A DNA stretch of 64,000 bases from Lyophyllum atratum (Eukaryota; Basidiomycota; Agaricomycetes; Agaricales; Lyophyllaceae), in contig JACGCN010000025.1 of NCBI GenBank assembly GCA_014905825.1, forward strand, positions 186,001-250,000, read 5' to 3'. Position 1 is the first letter of the stretch. Every line of letters starts with the position of its first letter. The notes beneath the pieces were generated by a model. That model worked only from the letters and a program-made list of their open reading frames with translations, was not told where the DNA came from and searched no databases. This document shows positions 36,801 to 45,724 of the stretch, piece after piece. The position numbers were made by a program, and so were the translations under genes.

Positions 36801-37065
36801 GCCTGCCTTTTGATTTCCTGGGTCTCTCTGCTAGCTTCAATGAGCCTGATGATGTCGAAAGATGCCTGACCCTTTTGGATGGTCCGGTTTCTAAACTCGT
36901 CGACTTTCTCTTCAAGTCGTTTGAGCAATTCGGCGTTGAGTGCGACGCCTTGCCCAGTATTCGTTGGATTAGGGGTACCCCCTGGTCTGGTAGGTCCGTC
37001 AGGCCCTCCTTGGAGAGGCGATCCAGGAGCGTTGGAGGATGATCCGGCTGTTTGGGATTGCGCAT
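33850..37065 (-). CDS. reverse transcriptase and RNase H of copy 1, catalytic Asp lost
   Basis: The frame is open over about 1071 codons, but the first 440 or so overlap gag in another frame and look non-coding (Ser/Arg/Pro-rich). The real Pol part starts near PRAKTKRTGIEAERALSREE. RT motifs follow: YSSPIHAVPKAKGDGLRMV, LFKSDVAEAYRLIPLHP and LVFNNDVFG. That last motif is normally F/Y-x-D-D; copy 2 has LVFNDDVFG, so copy 1 carries Asp to Asn in the polymerase site. RNase H shows FVIYCDASLTGMAFW, FEALCVACAIL, ILIYTDNSN and TIADMLSRG, with acidic residues in place. The stop overlaps the recombinase start. Reverse transcription by this copy should be abolished. Confidence 0.88.
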   Translation of the reverse strand: MRNPKQPDHPPTLLDRLSKEGLTDLPDQGVPLIQRILGKASHSTPNCSNDLKRKSTSLETGPSKRVRHLSTSSGSLKLAERPRKSKGRPTTNTLLSSTTSRHSLLSRLGEAPLLHTDWAHPEPETTSRITEVLEQETLPGTDHVPDRDHPERSTDTYSTLRRSQIVADDEADQFLRAARQTAGNQGPRNGKSTSGSSLGPKRMSLLSRLGTQTSSRRVASLNTMDGIPPRSRDTSGSHPLLHQAFPLTNGKTSSKETRSTSTSSTSPSITSQLLKRALATSEILKSGWQESLHHARSPKQGSGSRPGTLPCAPYDSPSHIVRTNFVNTRNISRTFSQLESSPLTSVSSCSTKPSAKRSAEGNDSLCSIPGPMRSSLPPSSCQTVSKLITDPANPPANGHVRRAHPPTSAIVSTARGLAPIAQRIAITNTSARAVDPKPTELPRAKTKRTGIEAERALSREEVVRGMYPRFMRYNIWDIDAPLSRTAADWTETAKPVPSPPQRELNNVVATRTIADNPSLFKIVTPIKVDVLETMLTTHPNPAFVKSVCRSLREGFWPNANTHPGVYPDIFDASLGMPKEPDEADFLRSQRDIEISKGRFSESFGTDLLPGMYSSPIHAVPKAKGDGLRMVTNQSAGEFSLNSMILHKDIAGMPLDNMRHLGERLLAIRATSDRPLTLFKSDVAEAYRLIPLHPLFQLKQVNTIDGARHIDRNNTFGGRSSLNNWGSVMDLICWIAEHVENIPDTLVFNNDVFGIADEGDMVTYKPYAMDFPTPQAALLSLWDRLGIPHKQTKQLHGSPLVIIGILVDANLMTMTLPTESRDELVAEMRDFARLHNGKSRHFYLKQWQKLAGWINWSLNVFPLLRPCLNNIYPKITRNLDKPRAKIYCNNAIRSDLLWAATLMENSTGVHLLSSKRWQTNESDFVIYCDASLTGMAFWYPDNSNGYQSDIPADTPSDLIFYFEALCVACAILNAVEAAHSPSKILIYTDNSNTVDMFNSFHASPIFNPLLRAVADAMIKNEHQVRVLHVPGKENTIADMLSRGRFGAALEYEPSLLINPFEPLPELLGPLQK

Positions 37066-37090
37066 TGGGTTCTAAACTCATGGGGATCAC
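35711..37090 (-). pseudogene. gag-like ORF of copy 1 with an in-frame stop
   Basis: The frame starts MIPMSLEPNAQSQTAGSSSN. It has a helical segment (ELLKRLEEKVDEFRNRTIQK) and a basic Arg/Ser-rich stretch with an NLS-like RSKKRKID. Near 36122-36124 a TGA interrupts the frame after WNVAMRAV; it reads on as FAFPHREDELRQYAEYIQDL. A Cys/His cluster (CNRFNSKRSCPYSAKDCHYE, then CKSCGSKAHGATAC) ends the protein at 35711. The zinc-knuckle-like end and position before Pol support a Gag role. The stop can be explained by a CGA to TGA change. No second gag copy is present to confirm the ancestral codon. Confidence 0.75.
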
Positions 37091-37154
37091 TAGGGTAAAG
37101 CTTTGATGGCTTGTGTGAGGACTGGTAATAGGACGATGAACTGTGTTCGTGATT

Positions 37155-37356
37155 ACTCGAAAAATCTCACAAGCCTCTGCAAAATCTATAGAGAGGTTCA
37201 GTGAACGAACCGAGGTCTCTAATGATTCCGGTCTTACCTAGGAAGAGGTTGCAGTAGAAGCGAGGTCCCTAGGGGGTGTCTCGCTGGAACGCTCTTTCCT
37301 AGGCAAGGGGTACACGTGATGCGTGAGGCAGAGGCTTGCGAATTCTCATTGGACTT
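37155..37356 (-). repeat. shared A repeat (A1 of copy 1 and A2 position of copy 2)
   Basis: This 202-base unit matches 32364-32565 and the reverse complement of 41553-41754. It lies upstream of copy 1 gag, as A1 should. On its other side are the 24-base linker (37357-37380) and B1 of copy 2, exactly as A2 should lie. One repeat therefore serves both copies. Confidence 0.9.
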
Positions 37357-37380
37357 GTGTAATCACTCGATTAAACTCGA

Positions 37381-37504
37381 CCAATGATCGGGCAAGCGTG
37401 GATCAGAGGCACAGTGGATAGGTGAAAACCGGACCGTGCGACGGGATAGCTCTGGGAGCCTGTCCAGGTCCGGCTTATGTATTTTTCTGAACTTTAGGTA
37501 CGGC
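37381..37504 (-). repeat. B1 repeat of copy 2
   Basis: A full 124-base B unit beginning CCAATGATCGGGC, with the intact 24-base linker to the A repeat on its left. It is followed by the same 3' untranslated sequence and recombinase gene as in copy 1. Confidence 0.9.
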
Positions 37505-37700
37505 TAAAATCCTATAAAGATGAGCGTAGCGATAGGAGGAGAAAGAAAAGAAAAAAGGAAAAAAAGTACTACGTAGCGTGAGACGAGATACTAGTCCGAA
37601 GAAATGTCCGAGGTAGTGCTGCTCTGAGAGAGTCCATAATGTAAGTATCGATGTTCGAGTCCAAGTTCGGCTCTAGAGTTCAAGATGATAAAAAGGAAAT

Positions 37701-38702
37701 TCAAGTCACGACGGGAGCTCCCCGCCGGCTTCCAAACAGAAGGGCCTGTATCAGAACCGGGCTCTTCCTGACATAAATCTGGAAGGTATCTGACGACCAA
37801 CGGCCTCGAGCTTGAATGAGATGAGGCGGAACACCCATTTCCGCCAGGAACGTCGCCCCGCCCGCCCGCATCGATTGTCCAGCGATGCTCTTGTCAAAAA
37901 AGGCGCGAAGCCGCTTGATGAAAAACTTCCGGGACGGGACACGGCCGTCCTTCATTAACCAGAGCTCCTGTGATAGGGGGAAACGAGTGTTGCGAGAGAG
38001 GAGATAGGCGAGGAAATGGGGGTACGGGTTCGACTCGTGGGCATTCGCTCTCACGATAATCTTGTTGCCTTCAAATATGTGATCAGTCTTGTTACCAGGA
38101 AGCAAGAACTCGTATTGATCGTGGGAGACGACGACAGATGTGACCTTGGTGACCTTCCTAAAGTCGTGCAAGGCTCTGTCGTCCGGGTAAGTCAACTCCC
38201 CTAAACGCAGCAGTGCGTCGAAACCCGTGAGGAGCTGAGTCACGAAAAGGAGGTCGTCGTGGTCGGTGGACCCGGCGTAATGCCGCAGGACCTCGCAAAG
38301 GTCGCCGCGTGACAAAGGGCGTTTGCGTGTCGTAGCAACGCCTCGGAGACGGAGACAGCCGGCGAGGGTCTTCTTTACCAAGGGGGCGCTCCTTGTCGCG
38401 CGCACATCGGGGAAATAGGGTTCAAGCTGATTTACAATACCTGAGAGGTAAGTAGTGACCGAGCTCGGTTGGATGTGGTGGGACATGTAGACAACGAAAA
38501 AAGACAGTGTGTCGGGGGTGGGCTCGACAGGGAGCTCGTGCAAGTGGACAAAGTTGAGATAGGAGTTAAGTGCAGAACCATAATTTTTCGAGGTAGATGT
38601 GTCAATGGCACACCCGAGTGCGAGCGACCGCTCCCTGAGAAGTCGCTCGAGAGGCCAGGCCACGCGATTGGGCTGCCTTGATGGGACACCTGAGTTGATC
38701 AT
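37701..38702 (-). CDS. tyrosine recombinase of copy 2, intact
   Basis: The frame encodes 333 residues and is the only full recombinase in the composite. An N-terminal core-binding part (STSKNYGSALNSYLNFVHLH) is followed by the catalytic domain. The first catalytic Arg lies in ALLRLGEL. The second lies in SMRAGGATFLAEMG, where the usual His-x-x-Arg is replaced by Ser-x-x-Arg, common in DIRS-like enzymes. GRWSSDTFQIYVRK contains the Trp and the nucleophile Tyr. The enzyme would join circular element DNA to the chromosome. Its start ATG overlaps the preceding RT stop as ATGA, which suggests coupled translation. Activity is plausible, but the copy lacks gag and its 5' end. Confidence 0.92.
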   Translation of the reverse strand: MINSGVPSRQPNRVAWPLERLLRERSLALGCAIDTSTSKNYGSALNSYLNFVHLHELPVEPTPDTLSFFVVYMSHHIQPSSVTTYLSGIVNQLEPYFPDVRATRSAPLVKKTLAGCLRLRGVATTRKRPLSRGDLCEVLRHYAGSTDHDDLLFVTQLLTGFDALLRLGELTYPDDRALHDFRKVTKVTSVVVSHDQYEFLLPGNKTDHIFEGNKIIVRANAHESNPYPHFLAYLLSRNTRFPLSQELWLMKDGRVPSRKFFIKRLRAFFDKSIAGQSMRAGGATFLAEMGVPPHLIQARGRWSSDTFQIYVRKSPVLIQALLFGSRRGAPVVT

Positions 38703-40592
38703 TTCTGCAGGGGTCCAAGTAGTTCGGGGAGAGGTTCGAAGGGGTTAATGAGAAGGCTCGGTTCATATTCAAGTGCGGCACCAAATCTCCCACGTGATAA
38801 CATATCCGCAATCGTGTTCTCCTTTCCAGGGACGTGAAGCACGCGGACCTGGTGTTCATTCTTGATCATCGCGTCAGCCACAGCGCGAAGCAAGGGATTG
38901 AAGATCGGGCTCGCGTGAAAAGAATTGAACATGTCGACAGTATTTGAGTTATCAGTGTAGATTAGGATTTTCGAGGGGGAGTGAGCGGCCTCGACGGCAT
39001 TGAGAATAGCACATGCAACACAGAGAGCCTCGAAATAGAATATGAGATCCGACGGGGTATCAGCCGGAATGTCCGATTGATATCCGTTGCTATTGTCCGG
39101 GTACCAGAATGCCATGCCCGTTAACGACGCGTCGCAGTAAATGACGAAGTCAGATTCATTAGTCTGCCACCGCTTCGAGCTCAGAAGATGGACTCCAGTG
39201 GAGTTCTCCATCAGAGTTGCGGCCCAAAGGAGGTCACTGCGGATTGCGTTGTTGCAATAGATTTTGGCCCTCGGCTTATCCAAATTGCGGGTGATTTTCG
39301 GATAGATGTTATTGAGGCAGGGACGCAGAAGCGGGAAGACATTCAGGGACCAGTTGATCCAGCCCGCCAGCTTCTGCCACTGCTTCAAATAGAAATGACG
39401 AGATTTCCCGTTGTGTAGACGCGCGAAATCACGCATTTCGGCAACTAATTCGTCGCGAGATTCGGTCGGGAGGGTCATCGTCATGAGATTAGCGTCGACC
39501 AGAATCCCGATGATCACAAGAGGTGACCCATGTAGTTGCTTGGTCTGTTTATGAGGGATCCCCAGTCTATCCCATAGGGAGAGAAGCGCTGCCTGTGGTG
39601 TTGGAAAGTCCATGGCATATGGTTTATATGTGACCATGTCCCCCTCGTCTGCGATGCCGAAAACATCGTCGTTGAAGACCAGAGTGTCCGGGATGTTCTC
39701 GACGTGCTCAGCGATCCAGCAAATGAGGTCCATCACGGAGCCCCAGTTGTTCAATGAGGACCTGCCGCCAAAAGTGTTGTTGCGGTCAATGTGACGGGCA
39801 CCATCAATGGTGTTGACCTGTTTCAGTTGAAACAGGGGGTGCAGAGGAATGAGACGGTATGCCTCCGCCACGTCCGATTTGAACAGAGTCAAAGGACGAT
39901 CTGATGTCGCGCGAATCGCCAGTAGGCGTTCGCCCAGGTGTCGCATGTTGTCGAGCGGCATACCTGCGATGTCCTTGTGTAAGATCATAGAGTTCAAGGA
40001 GAACTCCCCCGCTGATTGATTCGTTACCATGCGGAGGCCGTCGCCCTTAGCTTTGGGAACGGCGTGAATTGGGGAGCTGTACATTCCGGGCAGTAAGTCG
40101 GTGCCAAAGGATTCGGAGAAACGACCTTTGGAAATCTCTATGTCCCGTTGGGACCTTAGAAAGTCGGCCTCGTCTGGTTCCTTCGGCATACCGAGTGATG
40201 CGTCGAAAATGTCAGGATAGACCCCTGGGTGTGTGTTCGCGTTCGGCCAGAAGCCTTCCCGTAGGGAACGGCATACGGACTTAACAAAGGCGGGGTTAGG
40301 ATGCGTGGTGAGCATGGTTTCGAGGACATCCACTTTAATGGGGGTGACAATCTTGAAAAGGCTCGGATTGTCTGCTATAGTACGTGTGGCTACGACGTTG
40401 TTGAGCTCGCGTTGTGGGGGACTAGGTACTGGCTTCGCTGTCTCCGTCCAGTCAGCCGCCGTGCGTGACAGGGGAGCGTCGATGTCCCATATGTTGTACC
40501 GCATGAATCTCGGGTACATACCCCGTACTACCTCCTCTCTCGATAACGCCCTCTCAGCCTCAATTCCCGTCCTTTTTGTCTTTGCACGCGGT
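38699..40592 (-). CDS. reverse transcriptase and RNase H of copy 2, 5' truncated
   Basis: The sequence is almost identical to copy 1 from PRAKTKRTGIEAERALSREE to the stop, but retains LVFNDDVFG, the canonical two-Asp catalytic motif. RNase H residues are also kept. The 5' end stops at 40592, where the sequence switches to an inverted recombinase fragment, so gag, A1 and the natural start are missing. Any apparent start just beyond the junction is created by the fusion. The domain itself may still be catalytically sound if expressed. Confidence 0.88.
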
Positions 40593-41208
40593 TTTGTCAC
40601 GCGGCGACCTTTGCGAGGTCCTGCGGCATTACGCCGGGTCCACCGACCACGACGACCTCCTTTTCGTGACTCAGCTCCTCACGGGTTTCGACGCACTGCT
40701 GCGTTTAGGGGAGTTGACTTACCCGGACGACAGAGCCTTGCACGACTTTAGGAAGGTCACCAAGGTCACATCTGTCGTCGTCTCCCACGATCAATACGAG
40801 TTCTTGCTTCCTGGTAACAAGACTGATCACATATTTGAAGGCAACAAGATTATCGTGAGAGCGAATGCCCACGAGTCGAACCCGTACCCCCATTTCCTCG
40901 CCTATCTCCTCTCTCGCAACACTCGTTTCCCCCTATCACAGGAGCTCTGGTTAATGAAGGACGGCCGTGTCCCGTCCCGGAAGTTTTTCATCAAGCGGCT
41001 TCGCGCCTTTTTTGACAAGAGCATCGCTGGACAATCGATGCGGGCGGGCGGGGCGACGTTCCTGGCGGAAATGGGTGTTCCGCCTCATCTCATTCAAGCT
41101 CGAGGCCGTTGGTCGTCAGATACCTTCCAGATTTATGTCAGGAAGAGCCCGGTTCTGATACAGGCCCTTCTGTTTGGAAGCCGGCGGGGAGCTCCCGTCG
41201 TGACTTGA
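40593..41208 (+). pseudogene. inverted, N-terminally truncated tyrosine recombinase
   Basis: From the junction at 40592/40593 the plus strand carries the C-terminal 205 or so codons of the recombinase: SRGDLCEVLRHYAGSTDHDD, ALLRLGEL, SMRAGGATFLAEMG, and the end GSRRGAPVVT with its TGA at 41206-41208. It has no 26-base deletion, so it derives from a copy like copy 2. The N-terminal core-binding domain is absent. Together with copy 2 it forms an inverted repeat of more than 900 bases. Confidence 0.88.
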
Positions 41209-41404
41209 ATTTCCTTTTTATCATCTTGAACTCTAGAGCCGAACTTGGACTCGAACATCGATACTTACATTATGGACTCTCTCAGAGCAGCACTACCTCG
41301 GACATTTCTTCGGACTAGTATCTCGTCTCACGCTACGTAGTACTTTTTTTCCTTTTTTCTTTTCTTTCTCCTCCTATCGCTACGCTCATCTTTATAGGAT
41401 TTTA

Positions 41405-41922
41405 GCCGTACCTAAAGTTCAGAAAAATACATAAGCCGGACCTGGACAGGCTCCCAGAGCTATCCCGTCGCACGGTCCGGTTTTCACCTATCCACTGTGC
41501 CTCTGATCCACGCTTGCCCGATCATTGGTCGAGTTTAATCGAGTGATTACACAAGTCCAATGAGAATTCGCAAGCCTCTGCCTCACGCATCACGTGTACC
41601 CCTTGCCTAGGAAAGAGCGTTCCAGCGAGACACCCCCTAGGGACCTCGCTTCTACTGCAACCTCTTCCTAGGTAAGACCGGAATCATTAGAGACCTCGGT
41701 TCGTTCAGTGAACCTCTCTATAGATTTTGCAGAGGCTTGTGAGATTTTTCGAGTCCCACCCTCCACTTCCCTTTCTTGTGTTTTTCTTAAGTACACGTGC
41801 CGTACCTAAAGTTCAGAAAAATACATAAGCCGGACCTGGACAGGCTCCCAGAGCTATCCCGTCGCACGGTCCGGTTTTCACCTATCCACTGTGCCTCTGA
41901 TCCACGCTTGCCCGATCATTGG
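41405..41922 (+). repeat. complete B1 - linker - A2 - spacer - B2 block of the inverted copy
   Basis: B1 is 41405-41528, the linker 41529-41552, A2 41553-41754, the spacer 41755-41798 and B2 41799-41922. This is the undamaged reference for the repeat block and shows the 32 bases missing at the left end of the composite. Confidence 0.92.
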
Positions 41923-41985
41923 ATCGCTTCAAGCAATTGAAGGTTCAACTGGCCCATCGCACAAACCCGTTGCGTCCCAAGCACG

Positions 41986-43292
41986 ATGCCCTCCATCTTA
42001 CCTCAAGAGATCGTGGAAACAATCATTGAGGAGATTGATGATGGCTCCTCCAGCATCAAGAATCACACCTTCCGATCATGCAGCCTCGTATCCCAATCAT
42101 TCCGCGACCCCGCACAAAAGCGCCTCCTTAGATATCTCCTTATCGATCCGGCAACTGCATCTCAGTACGAAAAATTATGCAAAACCTTACAGTCAAGTCC
42201 CCGCATCTGCAGCTTCGTAGAATCTATGTGCTTCATCATCGACACGGACAACATCTCTGCCAGATCCACTTCTGACTCGGAGGAACTGCCTGACTTGCCC
42301 CGCTTGCGTCATGTCACAGTGACCGCCGGCACTTATGGTGGATGTCCCGGGGAATGGCCGGTACTCCCAGCAGCATTCAAAGATGACCTATGCGAAATCA
42401 TTCGACGGCCCACAGTGGCGGTTCTCAGCATCTACCTGATATCCGGCTTCCCCGTTGGCATCGTATGCTCATGCCCACAACTCACCATGCTTGACATATG
42501 GGATGTCTCCTTTACTACTGGTTCCTATTGTCCTTCGCCCTCTGATTCCTCAACGCCATCAACCGAAGCAGAACAGATGCATATCCTGAAGGCGTTCTCG
42601 GAAACCGGTACTACCGTCGTTCGCCCGCCACTCCATGCTAGCCTCAACGAATCGGCACCACCCTCATCCACCCTCCGCATCAAACATTCCGGCTTTTCCT
42701 ATTTCCTGGAGGACGGCGAATTGGTCGATTGGCTGGAAAATCGTGACGCTGTGATCCCGTACTTCGAAGCCACCGAGTCCAACACCCAATGTACGTATCA
42801 CCTACTTATCGGTATCTACCACCTGCTCCCATCACCCGAAGGTGCTGAATGCTGAATCGACAAATTGATCCAGCCGTGGCAAATTCTCTCAATCTCCCAA
42901 ATCTCCGTGCGCTGAGGAGGCTCTCTAACGACCTCCAGGGTAGGACCACAATCCACGCCGTATGGGCCCTCCTCCAACGATTCCCAAACATCGATAACCT
43001 CGTAGAGCTCACTATCACCACCAACGTCGGATCTCTCATGCGTCCCTCCATCTACCCAGTGGCACCCGTATGGGCAGATATCGATCGGCACCTGACAGAA
43101 CATCGACCGCCTGGCGCGAAACGTACAACGGTGATAATCACACTTTCGAACACGGGCCCATATTCTACAGAAGCTATTCGAACGTTTTTCAGGGAGATGG
43201 TGCCGCGGTTGCTGGAAAGGGGGCAGCTCAAAGTAGAGCTTTATTGGCCAGATCGTGTTCCTGCCTTCGTCACCATTATGCCGTTGGTATGA
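41986..43292 (+). CDS. F-box protein, cluster copy F1
   Basis: The N-terminus is a divergent F-box: MPSILPQEIVETIIEEIDDG, SCSLVSQSFRDPAQKRLLRY. The rest resembles the LRR-like, helix/strand-rich body of basidiomycete F-box families (PQLTMLDIWDVSF, LPNLRALRRLSNDL). One intron is needed: donor after the codon for SNTQ near 42789, acceptor near 42872, leading to VANSLNLPNL. The protein ends VPAFVTIMPLV at 43292. It is about 60 percent similar by eye to F2 at 44151. Its promoter has been replaced, since the Ngaro composite ends 63 bases before the ATG. A role in SCF-mediated ubiquitination is inferred from the F-box only. Confidence 0.75.
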
Positions 43293-43564
43293 TGTTGCCG
43301 CGGAGGAACTTGGGGAGGTAGAGGCCGGTGACGGTGGTGGGTTTCCCGGTGAAATCGCAGGAGCATATGACATTGGCTCGGTTTGATGTTTTGATGTATG
43401 GATTTGTACGGGCGGTGAGTAGGAAACATATTTCAGTATCATGGTGAATGGTCCAGCATGTCATATGTAGAGTATCATCATGCGTCGTATCCTGCTTGTT
43501 CCCGAACGTGATAACTTTCTTTCATGGGGAACACAAGGCCGACTCCGAGTAGTACACGCTGTGC

Positions 43565-43710
43565 GGAGTCCATGGTAAGGTGGTTCTATAGTGACCATCC
43601 TCGATACCGCACCAGCCATCTACAGATTTGGAACACGCCTGTCGCTTCTGAACCATGTACTCTGTCTCCTCCCAACTCTTCGCCATCCCAACTGCACCCT
43701 CCATACCTCT
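43565..43710 (-). pseudogene. 3' remnant of a kinase-like gene (K0)
   Basis: The minus strand encodes MEGAVGMAKSWEETEYMVQK, the C-terminal end of the kinase-like family seen complete at 45725-46827. The sequence beyond the stop (GAGTCCATGGTAAGGTGG, then GTGACCATCCTCGATAC) also matches the K1 3' flank. Nothing of the catalytic domain remains. F1-K0 therefore mirrors F2-K1. Confidence 0.75.
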
Positions 43711-44150
43711 TCCGAACTAACAACGAGGCAGTTTTGCTGGCAGCTGCTCCTTCGCACCGTATCTCGAGTCACCTTGGACGATCACGCAGAGGGAAGGACA
43801 TTGCCTGGTTCAATACTCCCGCTTCATTTAGCGCTCATACACCTTACATTGTTCCTTTGTTTCCAGATTCCCCCGAATTGCAGAGGACGAGTTCGGATCT
43901 GATTACTGAGATGCTCCCGGAATTGACAATTCTCTCCACGCCTAATCCCTGCGCATTAACGCCCGCTGGTGGTCTCGCATCCACGTATGTGTTCTAAGAT
44001 CAAAGGTTCGTGCTGTTAATGACCATGGAGGTATGAAAAAGCCACTTCCACTGCACGCGGTAACAATCTTGATAAGATAACACAGATCAGATAGCACCTG
44101 GATATCGGATTCTGAACCCAACAGCCACATCTCGCACAGCACAACACACG
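43711..44150. other. F1-F2 intergenic region
   Basis: No gene is supported. A plus-strand open frame through K0 and onward shows no family motif. The last 100 bases are the F2 promoter and have weak similarity to the 63 bases left in front of F1. Confidence 0.4.
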
Positions 44151-45424
44151 ATGCCCTCCATTCTCCCTCAAGAGATCGTGGACAAAATTATCGAAGACAT
44201 CGATGGCCGTGCCATCATCCGAAAGCCAGCGCTGCGATCATGCAGCCTCGTATCACGTTCATTCCGCGACCCCGCGCAAAAGCACCTGTTTCGATATCTC
44301 CTTATTCATCTCGCAAATGTATCTCATTACGCAGCCTTATGCAAGATCTTACGCGCGAGTCCCCGCATGTGCAGTCTCGTCGAATCTATATGCTTTATCT
44401 TCACCGGGGACACACGCCCTGAAGTCACTTCCGAGGGACTCCCCGACTTGCCCCGCCTGCATCATGTCACTCTGACCACCGGCCGTTATAGCGGATTTCC
44501 CGACACCTGGGCCTACATCTCAGAAGCAGTCAGGAACTATCTATGCGATATCATTCGGCGGCCCACCGTAGCGGTTCTCAGCATCTACCTGATATACGGC
44601 GTCCCCACTGACGTCATATGTTCATGCTCACAGCTCACAATGCTTGACATATGGAATGTCTCTTTTATAGCTGGTTCTCACGGTCCTCCGCCCTCTCATC
44701 CTTTACCATCATCAATCGAAGCAGAACAACTGCATATTCTGAGGGTGTTCTCGGAAACTGGTACCACCGTCGTTGGCCCACCGCCCCATGCCAGCCCCGC
44801 CGAAGAATCACCACCCTCCTCCATCCTCCGCCTCAACACTTCCGACTTCGCCCATATGTTGGAGGAAGACGAATTCGCTGAACAGCTCGACTCCCGTGGC
44901 TGTCAACTCCCATACTTCGAAGCCATCGAGTCCAACACCAAATGTACGTATCACTGATATATCCATCACCCTCCTCCCATGGTCTTCCAGTACCTAATCG
45001 TCCCGAGTCAGCCGTAGCGAAGTCTCTCAATCTCCCAAACCTCCGTACGTTGAGGCGGCTCTCTAAAAACCTCAAGGGCGGGCCCACAATCCACGCCGTA
45101 TGGGACCTCCTCCGACTATTCCCAGACATCAATAACCTCGTAGAGCTCGCCATCACCACTGACGTCGAAGATCTCATGGGCGACCCTCTGTACCCAGCTG
45201 TATTGGCCCATATGGATCGGCACCTGACAGAACATCGACCGCCTGGCGCGAGACGTACAACGGTGATGATCACACTTTCGAAGACGGACTCATATTCCAC
45301 AGAAGCTATCCGAACGTTCTTCAACGAGATGTTGCCGCGGTTGCTGGAAAGTGGGCAGCTCAAACTAGGGCTTTACTGGCCAACTCGTGTTCCTTCCTTC
45401 GTTGCAATCATGCCGTTGGTATGA
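44151..45424 (+). CDS. F-box protein, cluster copy F2
   Basis: The F-box reads MPSILPQEIVDKIIEDIDGR, then SCSLVSRSFRDPAQKHLFRY. The body follows F1 closely: IIRRPTVAVLSIYLIYGVPT, LTMLDIWNVSF, EAEQLHILRVFSETGTTVV. A single intron (GTACGT near 44944, acceptor CTTCCAG) joins SNTK to LPNRPESAVAKSLNLPNL, and the protein ends VPSFVAIMPLV. F1 and F2 are tandem duplicates about 2.1 kb apart. The intron position is the same in both. F2 keeps its own upstream sequence while F1 lost most of it to the transposon. Skp1 binding is inferred; the target is unknown. Confidence 0.75.
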
Positions 45425-45724
45425 TTTGGCCGCAGAGGAACGTGGGGAGGTCGACTTGGAGGTCGATGACAATAGTTGGTTTCGATGAAATCGTCGGAGG
45501 ATATGACAGTGGCTCATTCTTATGTGATTTGTACGGGCAATGACGAGGAAATGTATCTCAGTATTATGGTGAACGGTCCAGTATGTCAGATGTAGACAAT
45601 CATCATGTGTCGTATCCTGCTTCCCTCCGGACGTGATAATACAAGGCGTACTACGAGTACATGTTGTGCGGAGTCCACGCTAAGGTGTTTCTAGAGTGAC
45701 CATCCTCGATACAGCACCAGCTGT

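Larger units (their letters stand above)
32196..41922. mobile_element. composite of Ngaro-type tyrosine-recombinase retrotransposons
   Basis: The 9727-base composite holds two head-to-tail minus-strand copies and an inverted truncated third copy. In element orientation a full copy reads A1 (202) - gag - RT/RNase H - tyrosine recombinase - B1 (124) - linker (24) - A2 (202) - spacer (44) - B2 (124). This split-direct-repeat layout defines the Ngaro/PAT group within DIRS-like elements. Such elements integrate through the recombinase and need not make target duplications; none is seen. Both outer ends are the B2 terminus GATCATTGG. Left flank is CATCGAGT, right flank ATCGCTTC. The composite separates HUA1 from an F-box gene. 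Confidence 0.9.

Noticed and set aside
35700..37065. N-terminal 440 codons of the copy 1 RT frame as a separate protein
   Set aside because: They overlap gag on the same strand in another frame, have Ser/Pro/Arg-rich random-looking composition, and no domain. Gag has the structured features, so this is read-through of an open shadow frame.
43524..43997. Plus-strand protein of 157 residues between F1 and F2
   Set aside because: It runs antisense through the K0 kinase remnant and then into sequence with no motif.
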